Shown in pieces: positions 1 through 7,916 of a stretch of DNA of 34,748 nt. The notes under the pieces were generated by a model. It worked only from the letters and a program-made list of their open reading frames with translations. It had not been told where the DNA came from and did not search any database. Source of the DNA: Sulfurospirillum sp964441765 (GTDB lineage: Bacteria > Campylobacterota > Campylobacteria > Campylobacterales > Sulfurospirillaceae); assembly GCA_964441765.1 (NCBI GenBank), contig CAYTVI010000014.1, forward strand, positions 1-34,748, given 5' to 3'. A program made the translations under genes and the position numbers. How positions within the stretch are numbered: the first letter of the stretch is position 1; every line of letters starts with the position of its first letter.

Positions 1-503
1 GTATGCGCACCAATACTCATCACACCTTTGAGGTGTAGATGTTTACATGTAAGAGCGATTTGCTCATATATTTCAAGTGCGGCTTCGGGCAAAACACCTG
101 CTTTTTGCTCTTCATAAGCACTATTGATTTGAAGTAAGACAGACATCGTTTTACCTTTTACATGTAAACGCTTATCTATCTCACATGCTAGTTCAAGTGA
201 GCTTAATGAGTGCATGAGAAAAGGGTTTAATTCAATAAGTTGGTTGATTTTATTCGTTTGTAAACGACCAATAAAGTGCCATTCAAGCGGTAAATATTCT
301 AAAGCATTTACTTTGTCGCTCATATCTTGAATACGATTTTCCCCAAATGCACGTTGACCGATGTTGTACATCGCTTCAATCATGCTGACATCAGCACTTT
401 TACTCGCAGCAACAATTTTAATAATCTGATGTTGATTAACGCGAACGCGAACGTTTTCAATTGACGTTAAAATCTCATCGTAGCGCGAACTATAATCCAT
501 CAT
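1..503 (-). CDS. yggS: YggS-family PLP-binding protein (partial, 3' end off window)
   Basis: This is the N-terminal part (about 167 codons) of a YggS/PROSC (COG0325) protein, a cytosolic single-domain PLP carrier that maintains vitamin B6 and amino-acid homeostasis and has no known catalytic reaction. The motif VAASK holds the PLP lysine (K35). It is followed by FGENRIQD near residue 57, WHFIGRLQTNK near residue 80, and GVMSIGA at the cut end, all diagnostic of the family. The start is a doubled ATGATG at 503-498. The first ATG overlaps the rseP stop as ATGA, so the gene is translationally coupled as the last visible member of the murJ-to-yggS string. The C-terminus lies outside the window. 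Identity is secure. Confidence 0.93.
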   Translation of the reverse strand, partial: MMDYSSRYDEILTSIENVRVRVNQHQIIKIVAASKSADVSMIEAMYNIGQRAFGENRIQDMSDKVNALEYLPLEWHFIGRLQTNKINQLIELNPFLMHSLSSLELACEIDKRLHVKGKTMSVLLQINSAYEEQKAGVLPEAALEIYEQIALTCKHLHLKGVMSIGAH

Positions 504-1558
504 TGTCCACCTGTGAGTCTGTAAATATCATTAAAAATGGTAAACACCATCAGTGTTAGCAACAACATCCAACCACTCAGTGTCATCACATAAACGATGC
601 GCTCACTTGGAGCTCTTCGTGTGAGCATTTCATAGGCATTAAACATGATATGTCCACCATCAAGGGCAGGGATAGGTAGAAGATTGAGAACGCCAAGATT
701 GACGGAGATAAGTGCTGTAAGCGCAAATAAGGCTATGAGTCCTGCTTCACTGGCTTCTGAAGTCACTTGAACAATAGAGATAATACCGCCCAACTCTTTA
801 GGCGAGACAACACCTTCAACGAGCTTTTGAAGCCCTGTTAGAATCATCGTTGTTGCTTTAATGGTTTGAGCCCACGCAAAGCTTGGGAGTTCACTGAACT
901 CATAAATCACTTCCATCGTTTTACCACTTGGTGCAATGCCTATCATCTTTTTATGCAAAGTTTCGCCAAACATATTTTGATACGGTAAAAGTTTAGGGGT
1001 GATAATAAATGTCTCGACACTACCAGCTCGTTCAACTTTGACTTCAAGTGTATGCGGTGCTTTTTGAATCATCTGGCTGACATCATCCCACGCTTGAACA
1101 AGCTCACCGTTAATCATCACAATACGGTCATTACTTTGTAAACCTACTTGTTGGGCAGGGGAGTCAGGGCTTAGATTTCCAATAATCGGAGAGAGTTTCG
1201 TAACACCCATCGAACCGATAGCAATGTAGAGTAAAAATGCCAGTAAAAAATTGGCAAAAGGACCTGCAAATAAAATCACAATGCGTTGCCATGGTTTTTT
1301 CATGGTATAGCTGTCATTATCAAAACTTGTCTTTGTCGGGTCACGGTCATCTTGCCCTTTCATCTGAACGTATCCGCCCAAAGGAATAAGGCTGAGGCAA
1401 TACTGAGTATTGCCAATCACTTTTGAAAAGACTTTTGTGCCAAAACCAATACTAAAGACTTCAACGCGCACACCAAAAAAACGAGCGGCTAAAAAATGTC
1501 CTAGTTCATGAAAAAAGATAAGAAATGAAAGAACCAGTAAAGAGGTTAAGGTGCCCAT
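500..1558 (-). CDS. rseP: RIP metalloprotease RseP (site-2 protease family)
   Basis: Membrane-embedded zinc protease that cleaves transmembrane segments, classically anti-sigma factors and leftover signal peptides, within the inner membrane. HELGH at residues 17-21 supplies two zinc ligands and the catalytic Glu. The second motif NLLPIPALDGG (292-302) supplies the Asp ligand (D300). Membrane segments lie near 1-16, 92-118, 272-295 and 321-342. One PDZ domain spans about 125-185 (SPAQQVGL, ND-RIVMING); gammaproteobacterial RseP has two, and single-PDZ versions of about 350 aa are usual in this phylum. The start directly abuts the pgsA stop (TAA at 1561-1559). Its substrate here is unknown; an RseA-type anti-sigma factor is not visible. 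Confidence 0.95.
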   Translation of the reverse strand: MGTLTSLLVLSFLIFFHELGHFLAARFFGVRVEVFSIGFGTKVFSKVIGNTQYCLSLIPLGGYVQMKGQDDRDPTKTSFDNDSYTMKKPWQRIVILFAGPFANFLLAFLLYIAIGSMGVTKLSPIIGNLSPDSPAQQVGLQSNDRIVMINGELVQAWDDVSQMIQKAPHTLEVKVERAGSVETFIITPKLLPYQNMFGETLHKKMIGIAPSGKTMEVIYEFSELPSFAWAQTIKATTMILTGLQKLVEGVVSPKELGGIISIVQVTSEASEAGLIALFALTALISVNLGVLNLLPIPALDGGHIMFNAYEMLTRRAPSERIVYVMTLSGWMLLLTLMVFTIFNDIYRLTGGQ

Positions 1559-2101
1559 TTACACATTTCCTTTTTTCGTATAACCAATGATGTACTCATA
1601 CCCTGAATAAAGCGTTAATGCGACAGAAGCCCACAGTAAAAGCTCTCCAAAAGGCCAGTTCATCATCAAAAATCCAATCGCAATCATTTGCAAGACAGTC
1701 TTCACTTTCCCAGCCATTGACGCCGCGATATCTTTTCCCTCACTCACCGCCGCTACACGAAGCCCTGTGATAAAAAATTCGCGTGTCAAGATAAGGTAAA
1801 TCGCCCAAGGGTTTGCTCTATCAATCATCATCAGTCCTAAAAATGCGGCAAGTGTCAGCATCTTATCTGCGAGTGGATCTAAAATAGCCCCAAGCGTTGT
1901 TTTTTGATTCCAATTGCGAGCAATATAGCCATCAAAAAAATCCGTCGCACTAGCTATAACAAAAATAAGTGCAGCAAAATAGTCTAACCAACTTACATGT
2001 AAACCTTCAAATAAAGGTAAATCACGGTTCACTAAAAGCACAAACATCAAAGGTGCTAAGGCGATGCGAGCTGAGGCTAAGAGATTGGGTAAATTCATCA
2101 T
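1559..2101 (-). CDS. pgsA: CDP-diacylglycerol--glycerol-3-phosphate 3-phosphatidyltransferase
   Basis: Integral membrane enzyme making phosphatidylglycerol phosphate from CDP-diacylglycerol and glycerol-3-phosphate, the committed step to phosphatidylglycerol and cardiolipin. The CDP-alcohol phosphatidyltransferase signature D-x2-DG-x2-AR-x8-G-x3-D-x3-D is complete (TDFFDGYIAR followed by GAILDPLADK). The flanking helices are strongly hydrophobic and the length (180 aa) is normal for the family. The N-terminus NLPNLLASARI is typical of PgsA. The start is a doubled ATGATG; the first ATG overlaps the stop of the upstream reductase as ATGA. It lies between a fatty-acid-type reductase and rseP in an envelope-biased string. 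Confusion with phosphatidylserine synthase is unlikely given the N-terminus. Confidence 0.95.
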   Translation of the reverse strand: MMNLPNLLASARIALAPLMFVLLVNRDLPLFEGLHVSWLDYFAALIFVIASATDFFDGYIARNWNQKTTLGAILDPLADKMLTLAAFLGLMMIDRANPWAIYLILTREFFITGLRVAAVSEGKDIAASMAGKVKTVLQMIAIGFLMMNWPFGELLLWASVALTLYSGYEYIIGYTKKGNV

Positions 2102-2865
2102 TTAAATGTCGTTCCACCATCAATGAGTAAGGTATGTCCTGTAATCCACGATGCTTTTTCAGAACATAAAAACAGACATGCACCTGCTAAATCTTGTGGT
2201 TGTCCCATACGACCAAGAGGAGAGAGTTTTGCGGTGACATCACGTACTTCTTCATAATTGGTAAATGCACGAAGCGCATCGGTTTCAATAGGACCGCCAC
2301 TAACCGCATTGACGCGAATATTCATACAGCCAAGCTCTGCTGCACCGTAACGTACCATCGCTTCAACAGCAGCTTTTGCCGTACCATGTCCTGCATAATT
2401 TTCGATATAAACAAGATTCCCCGTCGATGAAAGAGAGATAATACTTCCACCACCTACTTTTTCCATACGTTTTGCAGATTCTTGAGCGCCCACGACAAAA
2501 GCATTAACGGTTGCGGTAAAAATATTGTTAATACCACGAGGTTTAAGCTTCATAAACTTGGTGTACCCTCCCACAACAGCACGTCCTGAAATAATAGCAT
2601 TGGAGATAAAAAAGTCGACTCTATCAAAATCTTTATCGATTTCTAAAAAAAGTTCTTTATATTTTTCAGGCTCTAAGATATTAAAAGGATACGCTTTAGC
2701 TTTAATGCCATAATTGGTCTCTAAATCTTTCACTTGTTCAAGTGCAAGCTCTTCGTTGGAATTGTAGGTGAATGCAATATTGACACCCTCACGTGCAAAT
2801 TCATAGACGATTGCTTGTCCGATACCACGTGTTCCGCCACTAATTACGAGTGTTTTACCTCTCAT
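2098..2865 (-). CDS. SDR oxidoreductase, FabL-like enoyl-ACP reductase candidate
   Basis: Rossmann-fold NAD(P)H-dependent short-chain dehydrogenase of 255 aa. The dinucleotide-binding motif is SGGTRGIG (9-16) and the C-terminus has the usual GGTTFK end. The active site is not the classical YxxxK. It reads Y157-x6-K164 (Y-AGHGTA-K) after S146/S147, the spacing of enoyl-ACP reductases FabI and FabL. The TRGIG motif and length are closer to Bacillus FabL (about 250 aa) than to FabI. A role in the last reduction of fatty-acid elongation is therefore plausible but inferred. It shares one base with the dapA stop (TAATG) and overlaps pgsA by 4 nt, so it is co-translated with a phospholipid gene. C. 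jejuni carries an oxidoreductase in the same place. Confidence 0.85.
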   Translation of the reverse strand: MRGKTLVISGGTRGIGQAIVYEFAREGVNIAFTYNSNEELALEQVKDLETNYGIKAKAYPFNILEPEKYKELFLEIDKDFDRVDFFISNAIISGRAVVGGYTKFMKLKPRGINNIFTATVNAFVVGAQESAKRMEKVGGGSIISLSSTGNLVYIENYAGHGTAKAAVEAMVRYGAAELGCMNIRVNAVSGGPIETDALRAFTNYEEVRDVTAKLSPLGRMGQPQDLAGACLFLCSEKASWITGHTLLIDGGTTFK

Positions 2866-3758
2866 TAAAATCCTTTGATTGTATATTTTTTAAGTGTATT
2901 TTCAATACGTTTCATATTGTCATGACTTGGGGCACAAAGCGGTAAACGGTACTCCAAAGTATCTAAAAGTCCCGCTAAATACATGGCTGCTTTAATAGGA
3001 ATAGGATTACTCTCACAAAAAAGAATCTTGTTGATTTCATAGAGTGAATCATTAATCGCTTTAGCACCATGATAATCACCTTGAAGTGCCAAATGCGTTA
3101 GCTCTGCAATTTGGTCAGGTAAGATATTAGATGTTACAGAAATCACACCTGAACCACCATTGGATAAAATAGGGTAGTTAATCGCATCATCACCGCTAAT
3201 AACCGAAAGCTTTGGACAATGTGCCAATAAATCCACACAACGTTCAATCGAGCCGGTTGCTTCTTTGACACCAAAGATGTTAGAGCAATCATTAAAGAGT
3301 CTAAAAATCGTTTCTGGCATCAAATCGCACCCTGTACGTCCTGGAACATTGTACAACAACACAGGAATATCCACCGAATTTGCAATGGCTTTATAGTGTT
3401 GATACAATCCCTCTTGTGTTGGCTTATTGTAATAAGGCGTTACCGAGAGAATACCATGTGCTCCATGTGCTTGTGCAAATTTAGCCAAACCAATCGCTTC
3501 ATGCGTCGCATTACTTCCAGCTCCTGCTAGGACTTTGACATTGGTTTTTGCACAAATATCGGCTGCAATTTCAATACAGCGACGGTGCTCTTCATGATCT
3601 AACGTTGCGCTCTCTCCTGTCGTTCCCACAGGAACAACCACGTCAATATTGTTTTTAATCTGTCTTTCTATCAGCTTTGCATACTGTACTTCGTCTAATT
3701 TTCCATTTTTAAAAGGGGTAATAAGAGCAGTCATTGCTCCGTGTAAAGATTGGTTCAT
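2865..3758 (-). CDS. dapA: 4-hydroxy-tetrahydrodipicolinate synthase
   Basis: TIM-barrel Schiff-base aldolase condensing pyruvate with aspartate semialdehyde, the first dedicated step to diaminopimelate (peptidoglycan) and lysine. The pyruvate-binding GTTGES is at 45-50, the catalytic tyrosines are Y110 (TPYYNKP) and Y136 (LLYNVPGRTG), and the Schiff-base lysine is K165 in GVKEATG. R141 fits the usual substrate-binding Arg. Length 297 aa is normal. The start is supported by AAAGGAT about 8 nt upstream, inside the 3' end of the protease gene; M9 is a less likely alternative. It is the same neighbour pair (M16 protease, dapA) that I recall in C. jejuni. Confidence 0.97.
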   Translation of the reverse strand: MNQSLHGAMTALITPFKNGKLDEVQYAKLIERQIKNNIDVVVPVGTTGESATLDHEEHRRCIEIAADICAKTNVKVLAGAGSNATHEAIGLAKFAQAHGAHGILSVTPYYNKPTQEGLYQHYKAIANSVDIPVLLYNVPGRTGCDLMPETIFRLFNDCSNIFGVKEATGSIERCVDLLAHCPKLSVISGDDAINYPILSNGGSGVISVTSNILPDQIAELTHLALQGDYHGAKAINDSLYEINKILFCESNPIPIKAAMYLAGLLDTLEYRLPLCAPSHDNMKRIENTLKKYTIKGF

Positions 3759-3762
3759 TCGT

Positions 3763-5064
3763 CTAATCCTTTCGTAAAATTACGGTTGTTGATGTTTGTG
3801 GTACTAAATACGTTTTAATGACATTGGCAATATCTTCTTTTTTTAGCCGATTGATACGGTCTTCGTACTCGATAAGAGGTGTGATATCTCCTTTTGCGAA
3901 GTAGCTACCATAAAGACTGGCTAATTCACTTGAGCTTTCCAAGGAGTGAATGAAATCTGCTTTTGTATTGATTTTTATTTTTTCAAGCTCACGCTCGCTA
4001 ATGCCTTCTTTTCGCAGATTTTCGATAATGGTTAAAATTTCAGCTTCTACGGTTTCTGCTTTGATACCAGGATTGCACACCGCTAAGAAAAGAAAGACAG
4101 AAGGGTCACGTGATTGCATTGCATAACCGTAAATTTGATTGACCATCTTTTTTTCATCGACTAAAACACGTTGTAAGCGACTGCTTTTCCCACTGCTGAG
4201 TAGCTCACTTAACGCAGAAAGTGCCACTTGGTCTTTATGTTTAAAATCGGGAATTTTGTAGGCTATGGCTACCATCTCGACTTCACTCTCTTTTTTAATC
4301 ATGACACGTTTTGCGCCATCTTGGAGAGGCTCAATTTGATGATGCGGCTTTGGAACATCGTGTGTGTTTTTGATAGCGCCAAAATATTTTTCGACATTGA
4401 TAAAGACATCTTCTGCTTTAATATCACCAGCAACAACGACAATGGCGTTGTTGGGTTGGTAATATTTGGAGTGAAAACTTCTGATATCTTCAATTGTCCA
4501 GTTTTTAATATCCTCTTTAAATCCAATCGGAGTCCAATGGTAGGGATGATACATAAAAGCATTATTAAACAATCTAAAATAAAGATAGCCAATAGGATTG
4601 TTATCGGTTCTCCATAAGCGTTCTTCTAGCACAACATTGCGTTCAGGTTGAAATTCATCATCACTGAGACGAAGATTTTGCATGAGTTCTGAAAACAGCT
4701 CTAACGATTTTGCTAAGTTGCCTGAAGAGCTTTTGATGTAATAATGCGTGTAATCAAATCCTGTTGAAGCGTTATTCACACCCCCAAAGCCTTTGACGAT
4801 TTCATCAAATTCGCCTGCTTTAAGATTTTTGGTTGATTTGAAATTGAGATGCTCAAGCATATGAGCAATTCCACTTTTCCCCATAATTTCATTGCCACTG
4901 CCCACTTTATAAAAAATATCAGTGGTGATAACATTGCTACCATTTTGCATCGGAATAACGACTATTTGAAGACCATTGTTTAAAGCCTTTGTTTGATAAG
5001 GGGGAAGAGAACTAGCCATTAATGCTCCTAAAGTCAGTAAAAAAAGTAGTATATAACGTGTCAT
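3763..5064 (-). CDS. M16 family zinc peptidase (secreted)
   Basis: Pitrilysin-class (M16B) metallopeptidase of 433 aa with two half-barrel domains, of the PqqL / processing-peptidase-like type. The inverted zinc motif HxxEH is at 68-72 (HMLEH), with the distal Glu expected around residue 148 (ERNVVLEE). A Sec-type signal peptide is visible (MTRYILLFLLTLGALMASS), so the mature enzyme is probably periplasmic. The C-terminal half contains the usual R/Y-type substrate-binding region (about 280-390). It sits 3 nt after pyrD and 4 nt before dapA, so it is co-transcribed with both. The substrate is not predictable from sequence. Confidence 0.92.
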   Translation of the reverse strand: MTRYILLFLLTLGALMASSLPPYQTKALNNGLQIVVIPMQNGSNVITTDIFYKVGSGNEIMGKSGIAHMLEHLNFKSTKNLKAGEFDEIVKGFGGVNNASTGFDYTHYYIKSSSGNLAKSLELFSELMQNLRLSDDEFQPERNVVLEERLWRTDNNPIGYLYFRLFNNAFMYHPYHWTPIGFKEDIKNWTIEDIRSFHSKYYQPNNAIVVVAGDIKAEDVFINVEKYFGAIKNTHDVPKPHHQIEPLQDGAKRVMIKKESEVEMVAIAYKIPDFKHKDQVALSALSELLSSGKSSRLQRVLVDEKKMVNQIYGYAMQSRDPSVFLFLAVCNPGIKAETVEAEILTIIENLRKEGISERELEKIKINTKADFIHSLESSSELASLYGSYFAKGDITPLIEYEDRINRLKKEDIANVIKTYLVPQTSTTVILRKD

Positions 5065-5067
5065 ATC

Positions 5068-6129
5068 TCATCTCCTATCGCTTCCTATCACTTCGCTGAT
5101 ATGGCTAAAACCATCGTGTTCCATGAGTTTCAAGATCCCTTCATTGATCTGTTTGTTTAAATTTGGACCTTTAAAGATAAACGCACTATAAAGCTGAATC
5201 AAACTCGCACCCGCTTTCAATCTTCGATACGCTTCCTCAGCAGAATCAATACCACCGACAGAAATCAAGGTTGTTTTTCCATAAAAAGCTTTAGCCAGTA
5301 CTTCAAACATTGCAAAGCTTTTTTCCGTGAGCACTTTGCCACTGAGACCTCCAAAATCTTTTGCACCTTTCAAAAGCGTATAATCGATGGTCGTATTGGT
5401 TGCGACGATGCCATCGGCTCCGCTATCAAGAGCGCATTGGCATAAAGAGAGCGCATCATCTATGGTTAAATCAGGGGCAATTTTGAGTAAAACAGGTTTA
5501 CATGTAAGATTTTTTGCCATAACAAAAAGCGCTTTGATAAACGCTTCATTTTGCAAATCTCTAAGACCAGGAGTGTTGGGTGAAGAGATATTGATGACCA
5601 GATAGTCTGATAGCGTTTCAAAACGACGTATCAATTTTTCATAATCACTGAGGGCTTCTTCGGCTGATGTTGTTTTGTTCTTCCCGATATTTGCACCTAG
5701 TGGTGTGGCGTAAGGGTAAAGAGATTCAAGACGCTTTGCGATGACACGCATTCCTTCATTGTTAAAACCCATTGCATTTTGGATACTCTCTTCTTTAACA
5801 TAGCGAAATAACCTAGGCTTTGGGTTACCACTTTGAGGCTCAGGTGTCATCGTTCCATATTCAATATAACCAAACCCAAGTGCAGTGAGCATCTTTATCA
5901 TCGTCGCATTTTTATCAAATCCAGCGCCCAGCCCAACAGGATTCAGAAAGGTTGTGCCTAAAAGATTTTGCTCCAAACGTTTATCCGCTATAAAATAGCG
6001 TTCTGCTAAAAATGAAAGAATAAAAGGTGCATACGTTGTCGTGTGTTTAAAGAAAAACTCTGCGACATTGTGTGCATTTTCAGGGCTGAGTTGAAAAAAA
6101 ATCTTTTTGAGTGTACCGTAATCAACCAT
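5068..6129 (-). CDS. pyrD: Dihydroorotate dehydrogenase (quinone), class 2
   Basis: FMN enzyme oxidising dihydroorotate to orotate and passing electrons to membrane quinone, the fourth step of pyrimidine synthesis. Class 2 features are an N-terminal helical membrane-association segment (about 1-45) and a catalytic serine, S183 in NISSPNTPGLRDLQ. Other family motifs are GLGAGFDKN (67-74), YGTMTPEPQ (91-99), NAMGFNN (118-124) and K216 in LLKIAPDL. Length 353 aa is normal. A good SD (GAAGGA) lies upstream of the ATG, and an extended -10 promoter lies about 30 nt upstream. The promoter lets pyrD and its followers be expressed apart from msbA. Confidence 0.97.
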   Translation of the reverse strand: MVDYGTLKKIFFQLSPENAHNVAEFFFKHTTTYAPFILSFLAERYFIADKRLEQNLLGTTFLNPVGLGAGFDKNATMIKMLTALGFGYIEYGTMTPEPQSGNPKPRLFRYVKEESIQNAMGFNNEGMRVIAKRLESLYPYATPLGANIGKNKTTSAEEALSDYEKLIRRFETLSDYLVINISSPNTPGLRDLQNEAFIKALFVMAKNLTCKPVLLKIAPDLTIDDALSLCQCALDSGADGIVATNTTIDYTLLKGAKDFGGLSGKVLTEKSFAMFEVLAKAFYGKTTLISVGGIDSAEEAYRRLKAGASLIQLYSAFIFKGPNLNKQINEGILKLMEHDGFSHISEVIGSDRR

Positions 6130-6157
6130 TTGTATTCATCCTTCATAAAAGTACGCG

Positions 6158-6166
6158 ATTATACCA
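6158..6166 (-). promoter_or_regulatory. Extended -10 promoter for the pyrD string
   Basis: On the minus strand the 71-base msbA-pyrD gap contains TGGTATAAT, a perfect TGnTATAAT extended -10 hexamer, at 6166-6158. The predicted transcription start is near 6151, leaving about 20 nt of leader with the pyrD SD. No -35 box is evident, as is usual for sigma-70 promoters in Campylobacterota. This gives the pyrD-to-yggS genes their own promoter within the larger co-directional run. Confidence 0.6.
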
Positions 6167-6200
6167 AAATCAAGATAAAAAATGGTTGATTTAAGCGTTT

Positions 6201-7916
6201 TTAGGCTTGTAAGTCTTTGAGTTTTAGGTATTCTTCACTAGATGCTCGCAAGCTTTCATCATTGCCCATCGCAACAATTGTGCCATGTTTAAGCAAAATA
6301 ATTTTATCTGCTCTTTTGATGGTGCTAAGTCGGTGTGCAATGACAAAGGTTATTTTGTCCTTAACCAAATGCTCAATGGCTTCTGTGATTTTTTGCTCAC
6401 TTCCAGAATCCAATGCAGATGTGGCTTCATCTAAAATCAGGATTTGAGGATTGGTATAAATCGCGCGTGCAATGGCGATGCGTTGACGTTGACCACCTGA
6501 AAGATTGGTACCAAATTCATCTAAAGGCGTGAAAATACCTTTCTCTAATGTTTGAACAAACTCATACGCATTGGCTTTTTTAAGGGCATCGATGACTTTT
6601 TCTTCATCCATTTCTTTACCATATGCCACATTGGCAGCAATCGTGTCGTTAAAGATATAAACACGCTGAGTGACCATTCCGATATTTTGACGCAAATCGT
6701 GAAGACTAAACGCTTTAATAGACACGTCGTTGATTTTGATATCACCTGAACTTGGGTCATAAAAGCGCATTAAAAGATTCATCAAAGAGCTTTTTCCACC
6801 ACCACTATCACCAATGAGTGCAATCATCTCGCCTCTTTTTGCCTCAAACGAGATATCGTACAAGGCACGTTTTTCCCCGTAAAAAAGAGAAAGGGTATCA
6901 AAAGAAATCGTATTTACATGTAAAGGAAAAGGTGTTTCTCCCCCTACAACGCTTGGTTGTCTATCGAGAAGGAAAAAGATGCGCTCACTTGCGACAACGG
7001 CATCTTGCATTTGGTTATAAAGTCCTGAGATTTTTTTAATAGGAGTGTAGAGCATAAAAAGAGCGGTTAAAAAAGAGAAAAAGCTCCCCACACTCATCGT
7101 TCCATCAATGACTTCGCGACCACCGACGATGATAACCACGGCAACACCAATAGAGCCTAGTGTTTCCATAAGAGGGCTGACCAGTTGAGCGATTTTAACG
7201 GATTTCATCGTGAGTTTGAAGTAGCGTTCATTTTCACGTTGAAATAAACCATGTTCATAAGCAGAAGCATTATTGGCTTGGATAACCTCAATGTTATTAA
7301 AAATTTCGCTTAGTTTTGCAGTGATATCAGAGATTTTCTCCTGAGAAGCACGTGAAATTTTTTTCATTCTTTTGGCTAACGTACTCAGCGGATAAACGGC
7401 TAAAGGCATAATGATTAAGGCAAAAAAGGCTAGCTTTGGACTTTGATAAATAACAACTGCCATGAGCCCAAAAATAGTTAAAGTCTCACGAATGAGTTCA
7501 GGAATAAGGTTAGAGACCACACTTCGTACACGCTCAACATCATTGGTATTTCGGCTAATCAGCTCTCCGCTTCGGTATTCATGGAAAAAAGAGATATCAA
7601 GTCTGAGCATATTGCCTAAAATATTTTCACGAAACCGTCTGATAATATCTTGACCAATATAGGCTGTAAAATAGCTCTGCATATAGCGCCCAAGCTCTTT
7701 TGCAACGTAGACAGCGATGATAGCATAAGGAAGGAGCATCAGCATATCACGATCTTTTGCGATGAAAATCTCATCTAAAAGCGGTTTAACCAAATAGGCT
7801 GAAAAAGCTGTTCCGCCACTTGCCAGCGCCATACCAACAATGGCTAAGATAAAATAAGGAATATAATCTTTAAAAAAAGGAACGAAACGAGACAAAATAG
7901 CACCTAAATGACGCAT
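6201..7916 (-). CDS. msbA: MsbA-type ABC exporter (lipid A flippase), fused TM-ATPase
   Basis: Homodimeric ABC half-transporter of 571 aa that likely flips core lipid A across the inner membrane. Six membrane helices occupy about 15-300. The nucleotide-binding domain has Walker A GDSGGGKSS (369-377), signature LSGGQ (472-476), Walker B ILILDE (492-497) and the switch His H528. The helical-domain motif NDVERVRS near residue 125 is typical of MsbA/LmrA exporters. The stop precedes the pyrD promoter gap, and the start abuts the cysS stop with no spacer. Position in an envelope string beside murJ supports lipid A export over drug efflux, but sequence alone does not separate the two. Confidence 0.92.
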   Translation of the reverse strand: MRHLGAILSRFVPFFKDYIPYFILAIVGMALASGGTAFSAYLVKPLLDEIFIAKDRDMLMLLPYAIIAVYVAKELGRYMQSYFTAYIGQDIIRRFRENILGNMLRLDISFFHEYRSGELISRNTNDVERVRSVVSNLIPELIRETLTIFGLMAVVIYQSPKLAFFALIIMPLAVYPLSTLAKRMKKISRASQEKISDITAKLSEIFNNIEVIQANNASAYEHGLFQRENERYFKLTMKSVKIAQLVSPLMETLGSIGVAVVIIVGGREVIDGTMSVGSFFSFLTALFMLYTPIKKISGLYNQMQDAVVASERIFFLLDRQPSVVGGETPFPLHVNTISFDTLSLFYGEKRALYDISFEAKRGEMIALIGDSGGGKSSLMNLLMRFYDPSSGDIKINDVSIKAFSLHDLRQNIGMVTQRVYIFNDTIAANVAYGKEMDEEKVIDALKKANAYEFVQTLEKGIFTPLDEFGTNLSGGQRQRIAIARAIYTNPQILILDEATSALDSGSEQKITEAIEHLVKDKITFVIAHRLSTIKRADKIILLKHGTIVAMGNDESLRASSEEYLKLKDLQA

